Assembly: GCA_963808775.1 (NCBI GenBank) | Contig: CAWEGR010000005.1 | Location: 372,001 to 436,000 of the forward strand | DNA length: 64,000 bases | DNA from: JACVRW01 sp963808775 | GTDB lineage: Bacteria > Actinomycetota > Thermoleophilia > Solirubrobacterales > Thermoleophilaceae | Direction: 5' to 3' | Shown here: positions 49,531 to 59,928 of the stretch, one piece after another | Numbering within the stretch: position 1 is the stretch's first letter | How the letters are laid out: each line of letters opens with the position of its first letter | Translations under genes and position numbers: made by a program | The notes under the pieces: generated by a model | Databases searched by the model: none | What the model was told of the DNA's origin: nothing | Seen by the model: the letters and a program-made list of their open reading frames with translations, nothing else

Positions 49531-50268
49531 ATGCGCCGTGCAGCGCTGACCACCGGACTGGCCCTCGTCGCCCTCGCGACGGCGGTGGCCCCTGCGCCGG
49601 CGACGGTCGGGCCGGCGGTCGTGAAGCTCGTGAGCTGCTCCGGCGCCCTGCACTCGGCCGTGTTCCGCGGCCGCATGCTCGCGCTCGAGAGCACGGAGCG
49701 GATGTGGATGCGCTTCACCCTGCTCGAGCGCACCGGGCTCGAGGGATTCCACCGGCTGAAGCCACCCGGGCTCGGCATCTGGCAGCGATCGGACCCGGGC
49801 GTCGAGCGCTTCGGCTACCGGCAGGCGGTCGAGGGCCTGTCCGCGAATGCCGTCTATCGCATGCGGGTCGACTTCCGCTGGCTCGACGCGAACGGAGTCG
49901 TGATCCGCCAGGTTCAGCGCCACTCCGCTCAGTGCCGGCCGTTCACCGCCCTGCCGAACCTCACCACGCGCGTGATCGGCTCGGACCCGACCCGGGTGCG
50001 AGGGGTCGTGCGCTACATCGTGCGCGTCACGAACACCGGGCGGGCTCCGGTGCCCACGGGCGCCGTCGCGCTCTCGGTCGACGGCGACGTCGTGGACCAG
50101 TTGACCTTCACCGACCTCGGCCCGGGCGAGCACGCGCGGCTCGTCTTCCGCGGGCCCTCCTGCGGCCGTCGCGTGCGCGCCGTGGCGGATCCCGCGGGCC
50201 TCGTCCTCGAGAGCTCCGAGCGCGACAACGTCCACGAGCTCCGCTGCGCCGAGATCGCCCGGCGCTGA
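49531..50268 (+). CDS. Secreted CARDB-like domain protein
   Basis: 245 residues with a signal peptide (MRRAALTTGLALVALATAVA). The second half (YIVRVTNTGRAPVPTGAVAL, SVDGDVVDQLTF, then ERDNVHELRC) is a CARDB-type beta-sandwich, an adhesion-module fold. The first half has paired Cys (VKLVSCSGALHSAVFRGRML) and no known family. Exported, function unknown. It has its own reading frame between rpmE and DUF1385. Confidence 0.72.
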   Translation: MRRAALTTGLALVALATAVAPAPATVGPAVVKLVSCSGALHSAVFRGRMLALESTERMWMRFTLLERTGLEGFHRLKPPGLGIWQRSDPGVERFGYRQAVEGLSANAVYRMRVDFRWLDANGVVIRQVQRHSAQCRPFTALPNLTTRVIGSDPTRVRGVVRYIVRVTNTGRAPVPTGAVALSVDGDVVDQLTFTDLGPGEHARLVFRGPSCGRRVRAVADPAGLVLESSERDNVHELRCAEIARR

Positions 50269-50299
50269 GCGGGTCTCAGGAACGCCGCTCAGCCGCCGA

Positions 50300-50305
50300 T
50301 ACGAT
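50300..50305 (+). promoter_or_regulatory. -10 box TACGAT before the DUF1385 gene
   Basis: TACGAT ends seven bases before the in-frame GTG at 50313; this suggests a leaderless start there rather than at the ATG at 50304. Confidence 0.4.
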
Positions 50306-51341
50306 GAGAGTGGTGAGCGCCTCCTCGTCGACCGAAGGACACTCCCCGGATCACCTGCGCGAGGCGACTCGCGACGCGCCCGTCGGCGGCCAGGCGGTCC
50401 TCGAGGGCGTCATGATGCGGGGCGTCTCCACCTGGGCGGTCGCGGTGCGCAAGCCGTCCGCGGAGCAGCTCGCCGCCGGCGGGGCCGACTCGAAGGAGGG
50501 CGCGAAGGGCGAGATCGAGGTGGTCTCGGAGCCGCTCGTCTCCTGGACGAAGCGCCATCGCCTCCTGCGGCTGCCGATCATCCGCGGCGTCGCGGCGCTC
50601 GGCGAGTCGCTCAAGATCGGCTTCAAGGCGCTCGGGATCTCGGCGAATGCCCAGATGCCGCCCGGCGGCGAGGGCGAGAAGCAGGAGATCGGCGGCGGAG
50701 CCTGGGCGGGGACGATCGTCTTCGCGCTGCTGTTCGCCGTCGGCCTGTTCTTCCTCCTGCCCGCCGGCCTGACCAACATCTTCGCCGACAAGATCCCCAA
50801 CTCGATCCTGTTCGTGGTGATCGAGAAGCTCGTGCGGATCACGATCTTCCTCGGCTACCTCGTCCTGATCTCGCGCATGCCGGACCTGCAGCGGGTGTTC
50901 CAGTACCACGGCGCCGAGCACAAGACGATCTCGTGTTACGAGGCCGGCGAGGAGCTCACGCCCGAGAACGCGCAGCGCTACTCGCGCTTCCACCCGCGCT
51001 GCGGCACGAGCTTCCTGCTGATCGTGATGATCGTGGCCATCTTCGTGTTCGCGCCGCTCGGCAAGCTCGACTGGCACTGGCTGTTCATCTCGCGGATCGT
51101 GGGCATCCCGATCGTCGCCGGGCTCGCGTTCGAGCTGATCAAGTGGTTCGGGAAGAACCGCACGAAGCGCTGGGCGCGCATCCTCATGTGGCCCGGCATC
51201 CAGCTCCAGCGGCTCACCACGCGCGAGCCCGACCTCTCCCAGCTCGCCGTCGCGATCGCAGCGCTCGATGCCGTGCTCGCCGTCGAGAACCCGCGCGCGG
51301 CCAAGGAGGAGGACCTCGTCGGCATGGAGGTCGTGGCCTAG
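50304..51341 (+). CDS. DUF1385 membrane protein
   Basis: About 345 residues. VGGQAVLEGVMMRGVSTWAV is the family's opening motif, followed by RLPIIRGVAALGESLKIGFK, several membrane helices, and QYHGAEHKTISCYEAGEELT and SRFHPRCGTSFLLIV with conserved His/Cys. Found next to rpmE and prfA in many Gram-positives; related to B. subtilis YqhQ. Function not established. The start may be nine bases downstream (GTG 50313). Confidence 0.9.
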   Translation: MRVVSASSSTEGHSPDHLREATRDAPVGGQAVLEGVMMRGVSTWAVAVRKPSAEQLAAGGADSKEGAKGEIEVVSEPLVSWTKRHRLLRLPIIRGVAALGESLKIGFKALGISANAQMPPGGEGEKQEIGGGAWAGTIVFALLFAVGLFFLLPAGLTNIFADKIPNSILFVVIEKLVRITIFLGYLVLISRMPDLQRVFQYHGAEHKTISCYEAGEELTPENAQRYSRFHPRCGTSFLLIVMIVAIFVFAPLGKLDWHWLFISRIVGIPIVAGLAFELIKWFGKNRTKRWARILMWPGIQLQRLTTREPDLSQLAVAIAALDAVLAVENPRAAKEEDLVGMEVVA

Positions 51342-51387
51342 CCGCGAAGGAGGTTTGGGGCCTGCCGTCCACGGGCAGCCCCTATGG

Positions 51388-52412
51388 ATGGGCGCCGTGC
51401 TCATCACCGGCGCCACGGGATTCGTGGGTGGAGAGGTCCTGAGCCGCTTCCTGGAGTCAGGTGACAGGCCCATCCATGCGCTCGTGCGCGCTCAGGACGA
51501 CGACTCCGCCGCCGCGAGGCTGCCGAGCCACCCGCGCCTGCGCGCGCACGCCGGCGACATCGAGCAGCCGGGCCTCGGGCTCGGGCCGCGCTCCGCCGAG
51601 CAGCTCGCCGACGAGGTCTCGCTGATCGTCCACTGCGCGGCGTCCGTGTCGTTCGACCTTCCGCTCGACGAGTCCCGCCGCATCAACGTCGACGGCACCG
51701 CGCGCGTGCTCGAGTTCGCCCAGCGCTGCCGGGCGCTCGAGCGCCTCACGTACGTGTCGACGGCCTACGTGGCGGGCGAGCCGCGCGCGCTCTTCCGCGA
51801 GGACCAGCTCGACGTGGGCCAGCGCTTTCGCAATCCCTACGAGCGCTCGAAGTTCGAGGCCGAGCGGCTGCTCCGCGAGCGCGGCGACGGGATGCCCCTG
51901 CAGGTGCTGAGGCCGAGCATCGTCGTCGGCGACAGCCGCACCGGGCGCACGACCTCGTTCAACGTCCTGTACGGACCGCTCAAGGCGTTCGCGCGCGGCG
52001 CGATCCCGGCGATCCCGGCGCGCAAGGACGCGCCCGTCGACATCGTCCCGGTCGACTACGTGGCCGACCGCGTCCACGGGCTCGCGAAGGACGGGCCCGA
52101 CGGCACCTTCCACCTCGTCGCCGGGCGCAACGCCACGACCGTCGGCCGCCTGATGGAGCTCGCTTCGAGCCAGTTCGAGCGCCCGGCGCCCGCGACGGTG
52201 CCGCCCGGCCTCTACCGGCGCATCCTGCACCCGCTGCTGCGCCGCCGCCACGCCGGCCTCCGCCGCATGGAGGTCTACTTCCCGTACTTCGCCATGAGGG
52301 TCCGATTCGACGACCGCCGGCTCGGGCCGGGTCCTCCGGTGGAGGGGTATTTCCACCGCCTCATCGAGTTCGCGCAGGCCGCGAGCTGGGGGCGGCGCGT
52401 ACCCTCCACCGT

Positions 52413-52416
<4 letters not shown>
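51388..52416 (+). CDS. Extended SDR/thioester reductase-like NAD(P)-dependent oxidoreductase
   Basis: 342 residues. The N-terminal VLITGATGFVGGEVLSRFLE is the GxxGxxG dinucleotide loop, STAYVAG precedes the catalytic NPYERSKFEAE (YxxxK), and LRPSIVVGDSRTGRTTSFN is typical of extended SDRs of the male-sterility/thioester reductase type that act on fatty acyl or sugar substrates. The stop overlaps the prfA GTG by four bases. Confidence 0.85.
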
Positions 52417-53464
<1,048 letters not shown>

Positions 53465-53468
<4 letters not shown>

Positions 53469-54269
53469 TCGTCCGCGACGCCCTCGACGCCGCCGTCACG
53501 GCAATCGCCGCCGCCGGGGCGAACACGCCGCGGCTCGACGCTGAGCTGCTGATCGCGGACGCGCTCGAGGTCGACAGCGCCACTCTGTTCATGGACCCCG
53601 CGCGCGAGATCCCGCCGGCCGCCGCGCGCGTGATCGCGGAGCACGTGCGGCGCCGGGTCGCGCGCGAGCCCGTGGCGTACATCATCGGGCGCAAGGGCTT
53701 CCGCCACCTCGATCTCGCGGTCGACAGCCGCGCGCTGATCCCACGTCCCGAGACGGAGCTGCTCGTGGAGATCGCCGCGCGCGAGCCCGAGGGCGCGCGC
53801 GTGCACGACGTGGGCACGGGCGCCGGTTCGATCGCGCTCGCCCTCATGCACGAGCGGCCGGACCTGCAGGTGACCGCCAGCGAGCCCTACGAGCCGGCCG
53901 CCGCCGTGGCCCGCGAGAACGCATCGCGGCTCGGCCTCCCGCTCGAGGTGTCGGGCGAGGCCGGCCTGCCCGAGGGCGAGTACGACCTCGTGGTGGCCAA
54001 CCTGCCCTACATCCGCGAGGACGAGTGGGACGGTCTCCAGCCTCGAGATCCGCCGCTACGAGCCGCGCGAGGCGTTCGTGTCGGGCGAGGACGGCCTCGA
54101 CGCGATCCGAGAGCTGATCGCCCAGGCGCGGCCGGGAACGCGCGTCGCGCTCGAACACGGCCAGGCCCAGGCCGGTCAGATCCGCACGATGCTCGACGAC
54201 GCGGAGTCCTATCCCGACCTGGCGGACTGGGAGCGGATCACGGTCGGGACCGTCCCTCAGCGCACGTAG
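53465..54269 (+). CDS. prmC: Release factor glutamine methyltransferase (single-base frame break)
   Basis: N-terminal helical domain (DAAVTAIAAAGANTPRLDAE), then the SAM domain: VHDVGTGAGSIALALMHERP and the NLPY motif (LVVANLPYIREDEWD; the family has NPPY). One extra C at 54041-54042 breaks the frame; repair gives DGLQLEIRRYEPREAFVSGE and runs to VALEHGQAQAGQIRTML. Modifies the GGQ Gln of RF1/RF2. ATGA overlap with prfA; converges with the propeller gene, overlapping by 13 bases. Confidence 0.9.
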
Positions 54270-55480
54270 GCGCGGCGGATCACGCCGGTGCGCATGCGCT
54301 GCGGGTGGTCGCCCACCTTGATGCGCGCGACCTGACGGCCGGTCCTGAAGGAGATCACCGCGACGCGGTCGTCGCCGGCCACGGATACGAAGCAGTAGCG
54401 CCCGTCCTCGCTCGTATGCGCCCAGTACGGCACGCGCCCGACGCGGGTGACGCGCCGCGCCCGGAACGGTCGCCGCGTGACGATCGCGGCATATCCCGAC
54501 ATCGTGCCCGCAACGCACAGCCTGGTCCCGCGTGGATTCATCGCCAGACCGTGGTGCGCCGAGTCGAGCAGGAAAGCGGTGCGCGGCAAACCCTCTGCGG
54601 CGCCGAGCGGCAGGTTCAGCACGCGCACCACGCGGTCGGCGCGCAGGTCGTACTGGACGATCCCGAAGAAGAAGGAGACCTGGAAGTACACGAAGCGCTC
54701 GTCCGGCGTGATGGCCATCGGCCGGACCGCCGAGCTCATCCCGGGATACCCCGCGTCGGCGAGCTTCTGGCCCATGTCGATCCGCTTCAGCACCTTCAGG
54801 GTCCGCGCGTCGATCACCTCGAAGACGCGCTCGCCCTTCGTCGAGTCCTGGCTCGGGTCGTCCGTGTCCGTGTAGACCGTGCCGATGCTCGCGTGGAAGA
54901 TGCGGCTTCCGTCGCGGGAGAAGTTGTTCTCATGCGGGGAGTCGCCCGAGGGGATGCGGCCCACGATGCGCCCGTCGCGCGTCCTGATCACGTTGACGGT
55001 CCGCGCGGTGGAGGCCGAGACGAGCAGGCGGCGGCCGTTTCTCGAGATGGCCATGTGGTCGGCGCGGTAGCCGTCGATCTTCGTGCGCCAGCGGATGTCA
55101 CCGGTGCGGAGGTCGATCGCGACCACGTCGGCGAAGCTCGGCCGCGAGAAGTAGACGACGCGCCCGTTCGGAGACGTGAAGCCGTCGTCGACGTACTGGT
55201 CGTGGCCCTCGCCGATCAGCGTGCGGATGTTGTCGAAGTAGAACGTCCGCAGCGGATCGGGATCGGCGAGGATCTCGGCGACGCGTTCCTCCCTGTCGGG
55301 AATCACGTTGATTCGCTTGAGCCGCTTGAAGGTGTGCGGATCGACGAGGTCGGCTGTGCCGGCCCAGTTGTTGCTCACCACGAGCACATCCCGGACCCGC
55401 GACGGACGATCCGCCGATGCGGAGGCAGGCAGAAGGAGGACGGCGAGGGCGGCGAGCAGGAGGGCGCGAGCGGACTTCAT
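54257..55480 (-). CDS. Secreted YVTN-type beta-propeller protein
   Basis: 407 residues with a signal peptide (MKSARALLLAALAVLLLPAS). Repeated blades such as HMAISRNGRRLLVSASTART, MAITPDERFVYFQVSFFFGI and DDRVAVISFRTGRQVARIKV are characteristic of the YVTN/lactonase-like propeller. No enzyme residues identified. The ATG is chosen because it opens the signal peptide and has a TACGGT box seven bases upstream. Divergent from tsaC, with overlapping promoters. Confidence 0.8.
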   Translation of the reverse strand: MKSARALLLAALAVLLLPASASADRPSRVRDVLVVSNNWAGTADLVDPHTFKRLKRINVIPDREERVAEILADPDPLRTFYFDNIRTLIGEGHDQYVDDGFTSPNGRVVYFSRPSFADVVAIDLRTGDIRWRTKIDGYRADHMAISRNGRRLLVSASTARTVNVIRTRDGRIVGRIPSGDSPHENNFSRDGSRIFHASIGTVYTDTDDPSQDSTKGERVFEVIDARTLKVLKRIDMGQKLADAGYPGMSSAVRPMAITPDERFVYFQVSFFFGIVQYDLRADRVVRVLNLPLGAAEGLPRTAFLLDSAHHGLAMNPRGTRLCVAGTMSGYAAIVTRRPFRARRVTRVGRVPYWAHTSEDGRYCFVSVAGDDRVAVISFRTGRQVARIKVGDHPQRMRTGVIRRAYVR

Positions 55481-55487
55481 CCCGGCC

Positions 55488-55493
55488 ACCGTA
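55488..55493 (-). promoter_or_regulatory. -10 box TACGGT, leaderless start
   Basis: Minus-strand TACGGT, seven bases before the ATG at 55480. A TATACA box for the divergent tsaC gene lies within the next ten bases, so the two promoters are back to back. Confidence 0.5.
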
Positions 55494-55510
55494 GCTATAC
55501 ATCGCGCTTC

Positions 55511-56134
55511 ATGACCCCCGAGGAGGTGGCGGAGTTCGAGCGCCGCTTGGCGGACGGCGGAGTCGGGCTGTTCCCGGCCGACACCGTCTACGGGCTCGCG
55601 GTGCACGCCGAGTCCCCGCAGGCCGTCGAGCGGCTTTACGAGCTCAAGGGACGCCGCGCTGACCGTCCCGCCGCCGTGATGTTCTGCCGCCTCGAGCCGG
55701 CCCTCGCGGCGCTGCCGGAGCTCGCGCCGCGGACGCTCGGCGCCGTCGAGCGCCTGCTGCCGGGGGCCGTCACGCTTCTTCTCCCCAACCCGGACCGGAT
55801 GTTCCCGCTCGCGTGCGGGCCGGCGCCCGAGGTGCTCGGCCTCAGGGTCCCGGAGCTGGCGGGGGCGCTCGCCCCGCTGAGCGCCGTCTCGCTCCCGCTG
55901 CTGCAGTCGAGCGCGAACCCCTCGGGCGGTCCCGACGCTCGCCGGCTGGCCGACGTGGACGCCGGCATCCGGGCCGGCGTGGACGTGGCCCTGGACGGTG
56001 GCGAACTGCCCGGGACGCCGTCGACGGTGGTCGATCTGACGCGCTACGAGGAGGACGGCGAGTTCGCGCTCGAGCGCGAGGGCGCGCTCCCCCGTGACCG
56101 CATCGAGGCGGTGCTGTACCGTGGCTCCGGATGA
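55511..56134 (+). CDS. tsaC: L-threonylcarbamoyladenylate synthase (Sua5/YciO/YrdC)
   Basis: 207 residues. GVGLFPADTVYGLAVHAESP and LYELKGRRADRPAAVMF are the substrate-binding N-terminal motifs, PGAVTLLLPN and LLQSSANPSGGPDARRL the later conserved blocks. Catalyses the first step of tRNA t6A37 synthesis. YrdC length, without the extra Sua5 domain. ATGA overlap with glyA. Confidence 0.9.
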   Translation: MTPEEVAEFERRLADGGVGLFPADTVYGLAVHAESPQAVERLYELKGRRADRPAAVMFCRLEPALAALPELAPRTLGAVERLLPGAVTLLLPNPDRMFPLACGPAPEVLGLRVPELAGALAPLSAVSLPLLQSSANPSGGPDARRLADVDAGIRAGVDVALDGGELPGTPSTVVDLTRYEEDGEFALEREGALPRDRIEAVLYRGSG

Positions 56135-57417
56135 GCGATCTGAGCCCGGATTTCTTCACCAAACCCGTCGCTGACGTCGATCCCGAGATCGCGCAGGTGC
56201 TCCGCGACGAGACCGCGCGACAGGAGCGCACGCTCGAGATGATCGCGTCCGAGAACTTCGTTCCGCAGGCGATCCTGGACTGCGGGGGCTCCGTGCTCAC
56301 GAACAAGTACGCCGAGGGCTATCCGGGCAAGCGCTACTACAGCGGCTGCGAGTTCGTGGACGTGGCGGAGCAGCTCGCGATCGACCGCGCCAAGGCTCTG
56401 TTCGGCGCCGAGCACGTGAACGTCCAGCCGCACTCGGGCGCCCAGGCCAACTCGGCCGCCTACATGGCCCTGCTCGAGCCGGGCGACCGCATCCTCGGCA
56501 TGAAGCTCGACCACGGCGGCCACCTCTCGCACGGGATGAAGATCAACTTCTCCGGGCTCTACTTCGACATCGTCGCGTACGGCGTGCGCGAGGAGGACCA
56601 GCGCATCGACATGGACGAGCTCGCGCGCGTCGCCGAGGACGCGCGGCCGAAGCTGATCATCGCCGGCTGGTCGGCCTACCCGCGCCAGCTCGACTTCAAG
56701 CGCTTCCGCGAGATCGCGGACTCCGTCGGCGCTCTGCTGATGGCGGACATCGCGCACTTCGCGGGCCTCGTGGCCGCCGAGGAGCACCCGAGCCCGATCC
56801 CGTACTGCGACGTCGTCACGACCACCACGCACAAGACGCTCTGCGGCCCGCGCGGCGGGATGATCATGTGCCGCGAGGAGTACGCGAAGAAGATCAACTC
56901 GCGCGTGTTCCCGGGGCACCAGGGCGGGCCGCTGATGCACGCGATCGCGGGCAAGGCGGTGGCGATGAAGATCGCCGGGACGGATCTGTTCCGCGAGCGC
57001 CAGCGCCGCACGCGCGAGGGCGCCGCGATCGTTGCCGAGGAGATGGTCGCCGCGGGCGTGAACGTGCTCACCGGCGGCACGGACGTCCACCTCGTGCTGG
57101 CTGACCTGCGCGAGTCCCCGCTCGACGGCCAGCAGGCGGAGGACAGGCTGCACTCGGTGGGCGTCACGGTGAACCGCAACGCCGTGCCGTTCGACCCGCG
57201 CCCGCCGGCGGTCTCGTCCGGGCTGCGGATCGGCACCCCGGCCCTCGCCACCCGCGGCTTCCAGGCGGACGACTTCCGCGAGGTCGGCCGCGTCATCGGC
57301 GAGGCGCTCGGTGGCGACCTGGACGACGCGAAGCGCACGGAGCTCACGGAGCGCACATCCGCTCTTGCCGACAAGCACCCGCTCTATCCGCAGCTCGCGG
57401 AGCCGGTGGTCGCCTGA
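56131..57417 (+). CDS. glyA: Serine hydroxymethyltransferase
   Basis: 428 residues, complete. QERTLEMIASENFVPQAILD start, KYAEGYPGKRYYSGCEFVD and the PLP-binding Lys in VVTTTTHKTLCGPRGG are diagnostic. Converts serine plus tetrahydrofolate to glycine plus methylene-tetrahydrofolate. Coupled to tsaC by a 4-base overlap, an arrangement seen in other bacteria. Confidence 0.97.
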   Translation: MSDLSPDFFTKPVADVDPEIAQVLRDETARQERTLEMIASENFVPQAILDCGGSVLTNKYAEGYPGKRYYSGCEFVDVAEQLAIDRAKALFGAEHVNVQPHSGAQANSAAYMALLEPGDRILGMKLDHGGHLSHGMKINFSGLYFDIVAYGVREEDQRIDMDELARVAEDARPKLIIAGWSAYPRQLDFKRFREIADSVGALLMADIAHFAGLVAAEEHPSPIPYCDVVTTTTHKTLCGPRGGMIMCREEYAKKINSRVFPGHQGGPLMHAIAGKAVAMKIAGTDLFRERQRRTREGAAIVAEEMVAAGVNVLTGGTDVHLVLADLRESPLDGQQAEDRLHSVGVTVNRNAVPFDPRPPAVSSGLRIGTPALATRGFQADDFREVGRVIGEALGGDLDDAKRTELTERTSALADKHPLYPQLAEPVVA

Positions 57418-57428
57418 GCCTGGGGAGC

Positions 57429-58115
57429 ATGACGGAAGCCGCGCCACCCCCGCTGCTGCCGAAGGGTCCCAAGCTGAGCAAGCCGCGGCTGCGCGGTGTC
57501 TCGCACCAGTGGGCGTTCTTCGTGTCGTGCGCGATCGGGGCGGCGCTCGTGATCGCCGCCCCGCCCGGGACACCGCGGCTCGCCGCCGCGATCTACGCCT
57601 TCAGCGTCACGCTCCTGTTCGGCACGAGCGCGCTCTACCACCGCATCACCTGGTCGACCGTGGGGCGGCGGCGCTGGATGCGCCGCCTCGACCACTCCGC
57701 GATCTTCCTGCTGATCGCGGGGACCTACACGCCGTTTGCCCTGCTGGTCCTCGACGGCCCGCTCGCGACCGTGATCCTGATCGTGGTCTGGGCGGGCGCG
57801 CTCGGCGGGATCCTGCTGAAGCTCGTCTGGATCGACGCCCCGAAGGTCGTCGCCGCGGCCGTCTACGTGATGCTGGGCTGGGTCGCGGTCGCGGCCTTCC
57901 CGGATCTGCTCGACGAGCTCGGGGTGACCGGCACGGCCCTCGTCTGCCTCGGCGGGCTGCTCTACACGCTCGGCGCGCTCGTCTACGCGTTCAAGCGCCC
58001 GGACCCGGTGCCGACGGTGTTCGGCTATCACGAGATCTTCCATGCGCTCGTGATCGTGGCCGCGGCGCTGCAGTACGCGGTGGTCGCGTTCTACGTGATC
58101 CCAGAGGCCTCCTGA
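57429..58115 (+). CDS. trhA: Hemolysin III/PAQR-family membrane protein
   Basis: 228 residues with seven hydrophobic helices. GTSALYHRITWSTVGRRRWM, LDHSAIFLLIAGTYTPFALL and FGYHEIFHALVIVAAALQYA carry the Asp and His residues that coordinate zinc in PAQR proteins. Bacterial members are thought to tune membrane lipid energetics; the haemolysin name is historical. Intact. Confidence 0.9.
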   Translation: MTEAAPPPLLPKGPKLSKPRLRGVSHQWAFFVSCAIGAALVIAAPPGTPRLAAAIYAFSVTLLFGTSALYHRITWSTVGRRRWMRRLDHSAIFLLIAGTYTPFALLVLDGPLATVILIVVWAGALGGILLKLVWIDAPKVVAAAVYVMLGWVAVAAFPDLLDELGVTGTALVCLGGLLYTLGALVYAFKRPDPVPTVFGYHEIFHALVIVAAALQYAVVAFYVIPEAS

Positions 58116-58173
58116 CTCCCCGATCTCCGTCGGGCCTCGCGAGTAGAGTGCCCGCACCGCCGCGGCGGGCTCG

Positions 58174-59184
58174 ATGAGGATCTGGGTGGACATGACGGCG
58201 CCGGCGCACGTCCTCGTGTTCCGGCCGATAGTCGAGCGGCTGCGCGAAGGCGGGCACGACGTGATGCTCACGGCGCGCGACTACGCCCAGACGGTGCAGC
58301 TGCTCGAGCTGCACGGCCTCGAGGCTGAGGTATTCGGCCGCCACGGCGGCGCCTCGCGCGCCCGCAAGCTGCGCGCCCTGCTGTCGCGCGGCTGGCGCGC
58401 GCGGCGCTACGCGGGGCGGGGCGGCTTCGACCTCGCCGTCGCTCACGGGTCGAACGACCTGGCCGTCGCCGCGGCCTCTCTGCGCATCCCCGCGGTCAAC
58501 ACCTTCGACTACGAGTTCGCCGTCCAGCAGCACCACGTGGGCTGCCGGCTCGCCCGCCGCGTGATGGTCCCGGACCGGATTCCGGCGGTGCGCCTCAGGC
58601 GTTATGGCGCCGAGCCGCCTAAGCTGGTGCAGTACGCGGGGCTCAAGGAGGAGTACTACCTCTCCGACTTCGAGCCCGATCGCGAGATCATGAAGCGGCT
58701 CGGAATCGACGAGGACCGGGTCACGGTCGTGATTCGACCGCCCCCGGACGTGTCGCTCTACCACCGCAAGTCAAACAAGCTCTTTCCACAGGTGCTCCAG
58801 TACGTCGGCCGCCATGACGGCGCACACGCGGTGGTCCTGCCACGGACCGAGGAACAGCGGGCATACATCCGCTCGCTTGGCCTGCCCTCGATCGTGGTGC
58901 CGGACAGGGCCGTCGACGCTCAGAGCCTGATCGCCCGCGCCGACCTCGTGGTCTCCGCCGGCGGGACGATGAACCGCGAGGCGGTGGCGCTCGGCACGCC
59001 CGTCTACACCACCTACGGCGGCCGGCTCGGCGGTGTCGACGAGGCCCTCATCCGCGAGGGGAGGTTGCGGCCGCTCACGAGCGCGCGTGCGCTCAACCTC
59101 GAGAAGCGCGAGAAGGGGGAGGGCGAGCGCATGCGCCGCGACCCCGGGGTGCTCGCCGACATGATCCTGGAGACGCCGCGATGA
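58174..59184 (+). CDS. DUF354 protein (GT-B-fold glycosyltransferase-like)
   Basis: 336 residues. MRIWVDMTAPAHVLVFRPIV and AVAHGSNDLAVAAASLRIPA, then YAGLKEEYYLSDFEPD and LVVSAGGTMNREAVALGTPV, define DUF354, whose layout resembles a UDP-sugar GT-B enzyme with a C-terminal donor-binding loop (SAGGTMNREA). Heads a polysaccharide gene set: ATGA overlap with the sugar transferase, then asnB and a WecA-like gene. Confidence 0.85.
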   Translation: MRIWVDMTAPAHVLVFRPIVERLREGGHDVMLTARDYAQTVQLLELHGLEAEVFGRHGGASRARKLRALLSRGWRARRYAGRGGFDLAVAHGSNDLAVAAASLRIPAVNTFDYEFAVQQHHVGCRLARRVMVPDRIPAVRLRRYGAEPPKLVQYAGLKEEYYLSDFEPDREIMKRLGIDEDRVTVVIRPPPDVSLYHRKSNKLFPQVLQYVGRHDGAHAVVLPRTEEQRAYIRSLGLPSIVVPDRAVDAQSLIARADLVVSAGGTMNREAVALGTPVYTTYGGRLGGVDEALIREGRLRPLTSARALNLEKREKGEGERMRRDPGVLADMILETPR

Positions 59185-59922
59185 CGGTCACCGAGCGGCT
59201 GCGCCGGCGCGGCTCGACCCATCGCCTCAGCTCCGTCGTCGCGCCTCCCCCCGAGGCGGAGGCCCGCGAGGGCGAGAGCCTCGCCGAGCGCTACCGGCGG
59301 ATGGCCCACGAGGGCTACGAGCCGCGCCTCGTCGACCGGGTCTTCCTCGTGCTCGACAAGCTGATCGCCGCCACCGCGCTCGTGCTGCTGTCGCCGCTGA
59401 TGGCGCTGATCGCCGTCGCGATCCGGCTCGACTCGGGCGGGCCCGGTGCTCTACCGCGGGCTGCGCGTGGGCCGCGAGGGGCGCCTGTTCACGATGTTCA
59501 AGTTCCGCACGCTCGCCCCGGACGCCGAGCAGCGCCTCGGTCCCTACCTCGGCGCGGAGCTGACGCGCCTGACGGAGGACGAGATGACGTTCGTGGGCCG
59601 CATGCTGCGCGCCTCGCACCTCGACGAGCTGCCGCAGCTCATCAACGTGCTCGCGGGCGACATGAGCCTCGTCGGCCCGCGCCCGATCCGGCCGGCGTTC
59701 TTCGAGGAGCTCTGCGAGGAGATCCCGCAGTACTGGCAGCGGCTCGTGGTCCCGCCGGGCATGACCGGCTTCGCGCAGCTGCGCATGACGCGCGAGATGA
59801 CCTGGGCGGAGAAGCTCGCGCACGACCTCGAGTACATCGCGGACCGCTCCGTCGGCCTGTACCTGCAGACGATCCTCGACACCTTCGCGGACCTGCCCCG
59901 GCGCGCCCGCGGAGGCAACTGA
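59181..59922 (+). CDS. Bacterial sugar transferase (polyprenyl-phosphate sugar-1-P transferase; frame break)
   Basis: About 246 residues. The membrane helix KLIAATALVLLSPLMALIAV is followed by the catalytic core; an extra C at 59442-59444 breaks the frame and repair gives RLDSGGPVLYRGLRVGREGR. LFTMFKFRTLAPDAEQR, LDELPQLINVLAGDMSLVGP and RPIRPAF are the WcaJ/PglC-type signatures. Starts lipid-linked glycan assembly by moving a phosphosugar to undecaprenyl phosphate. Confidence 0.87.
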
Positions 59923-59928
59923 CCCGGC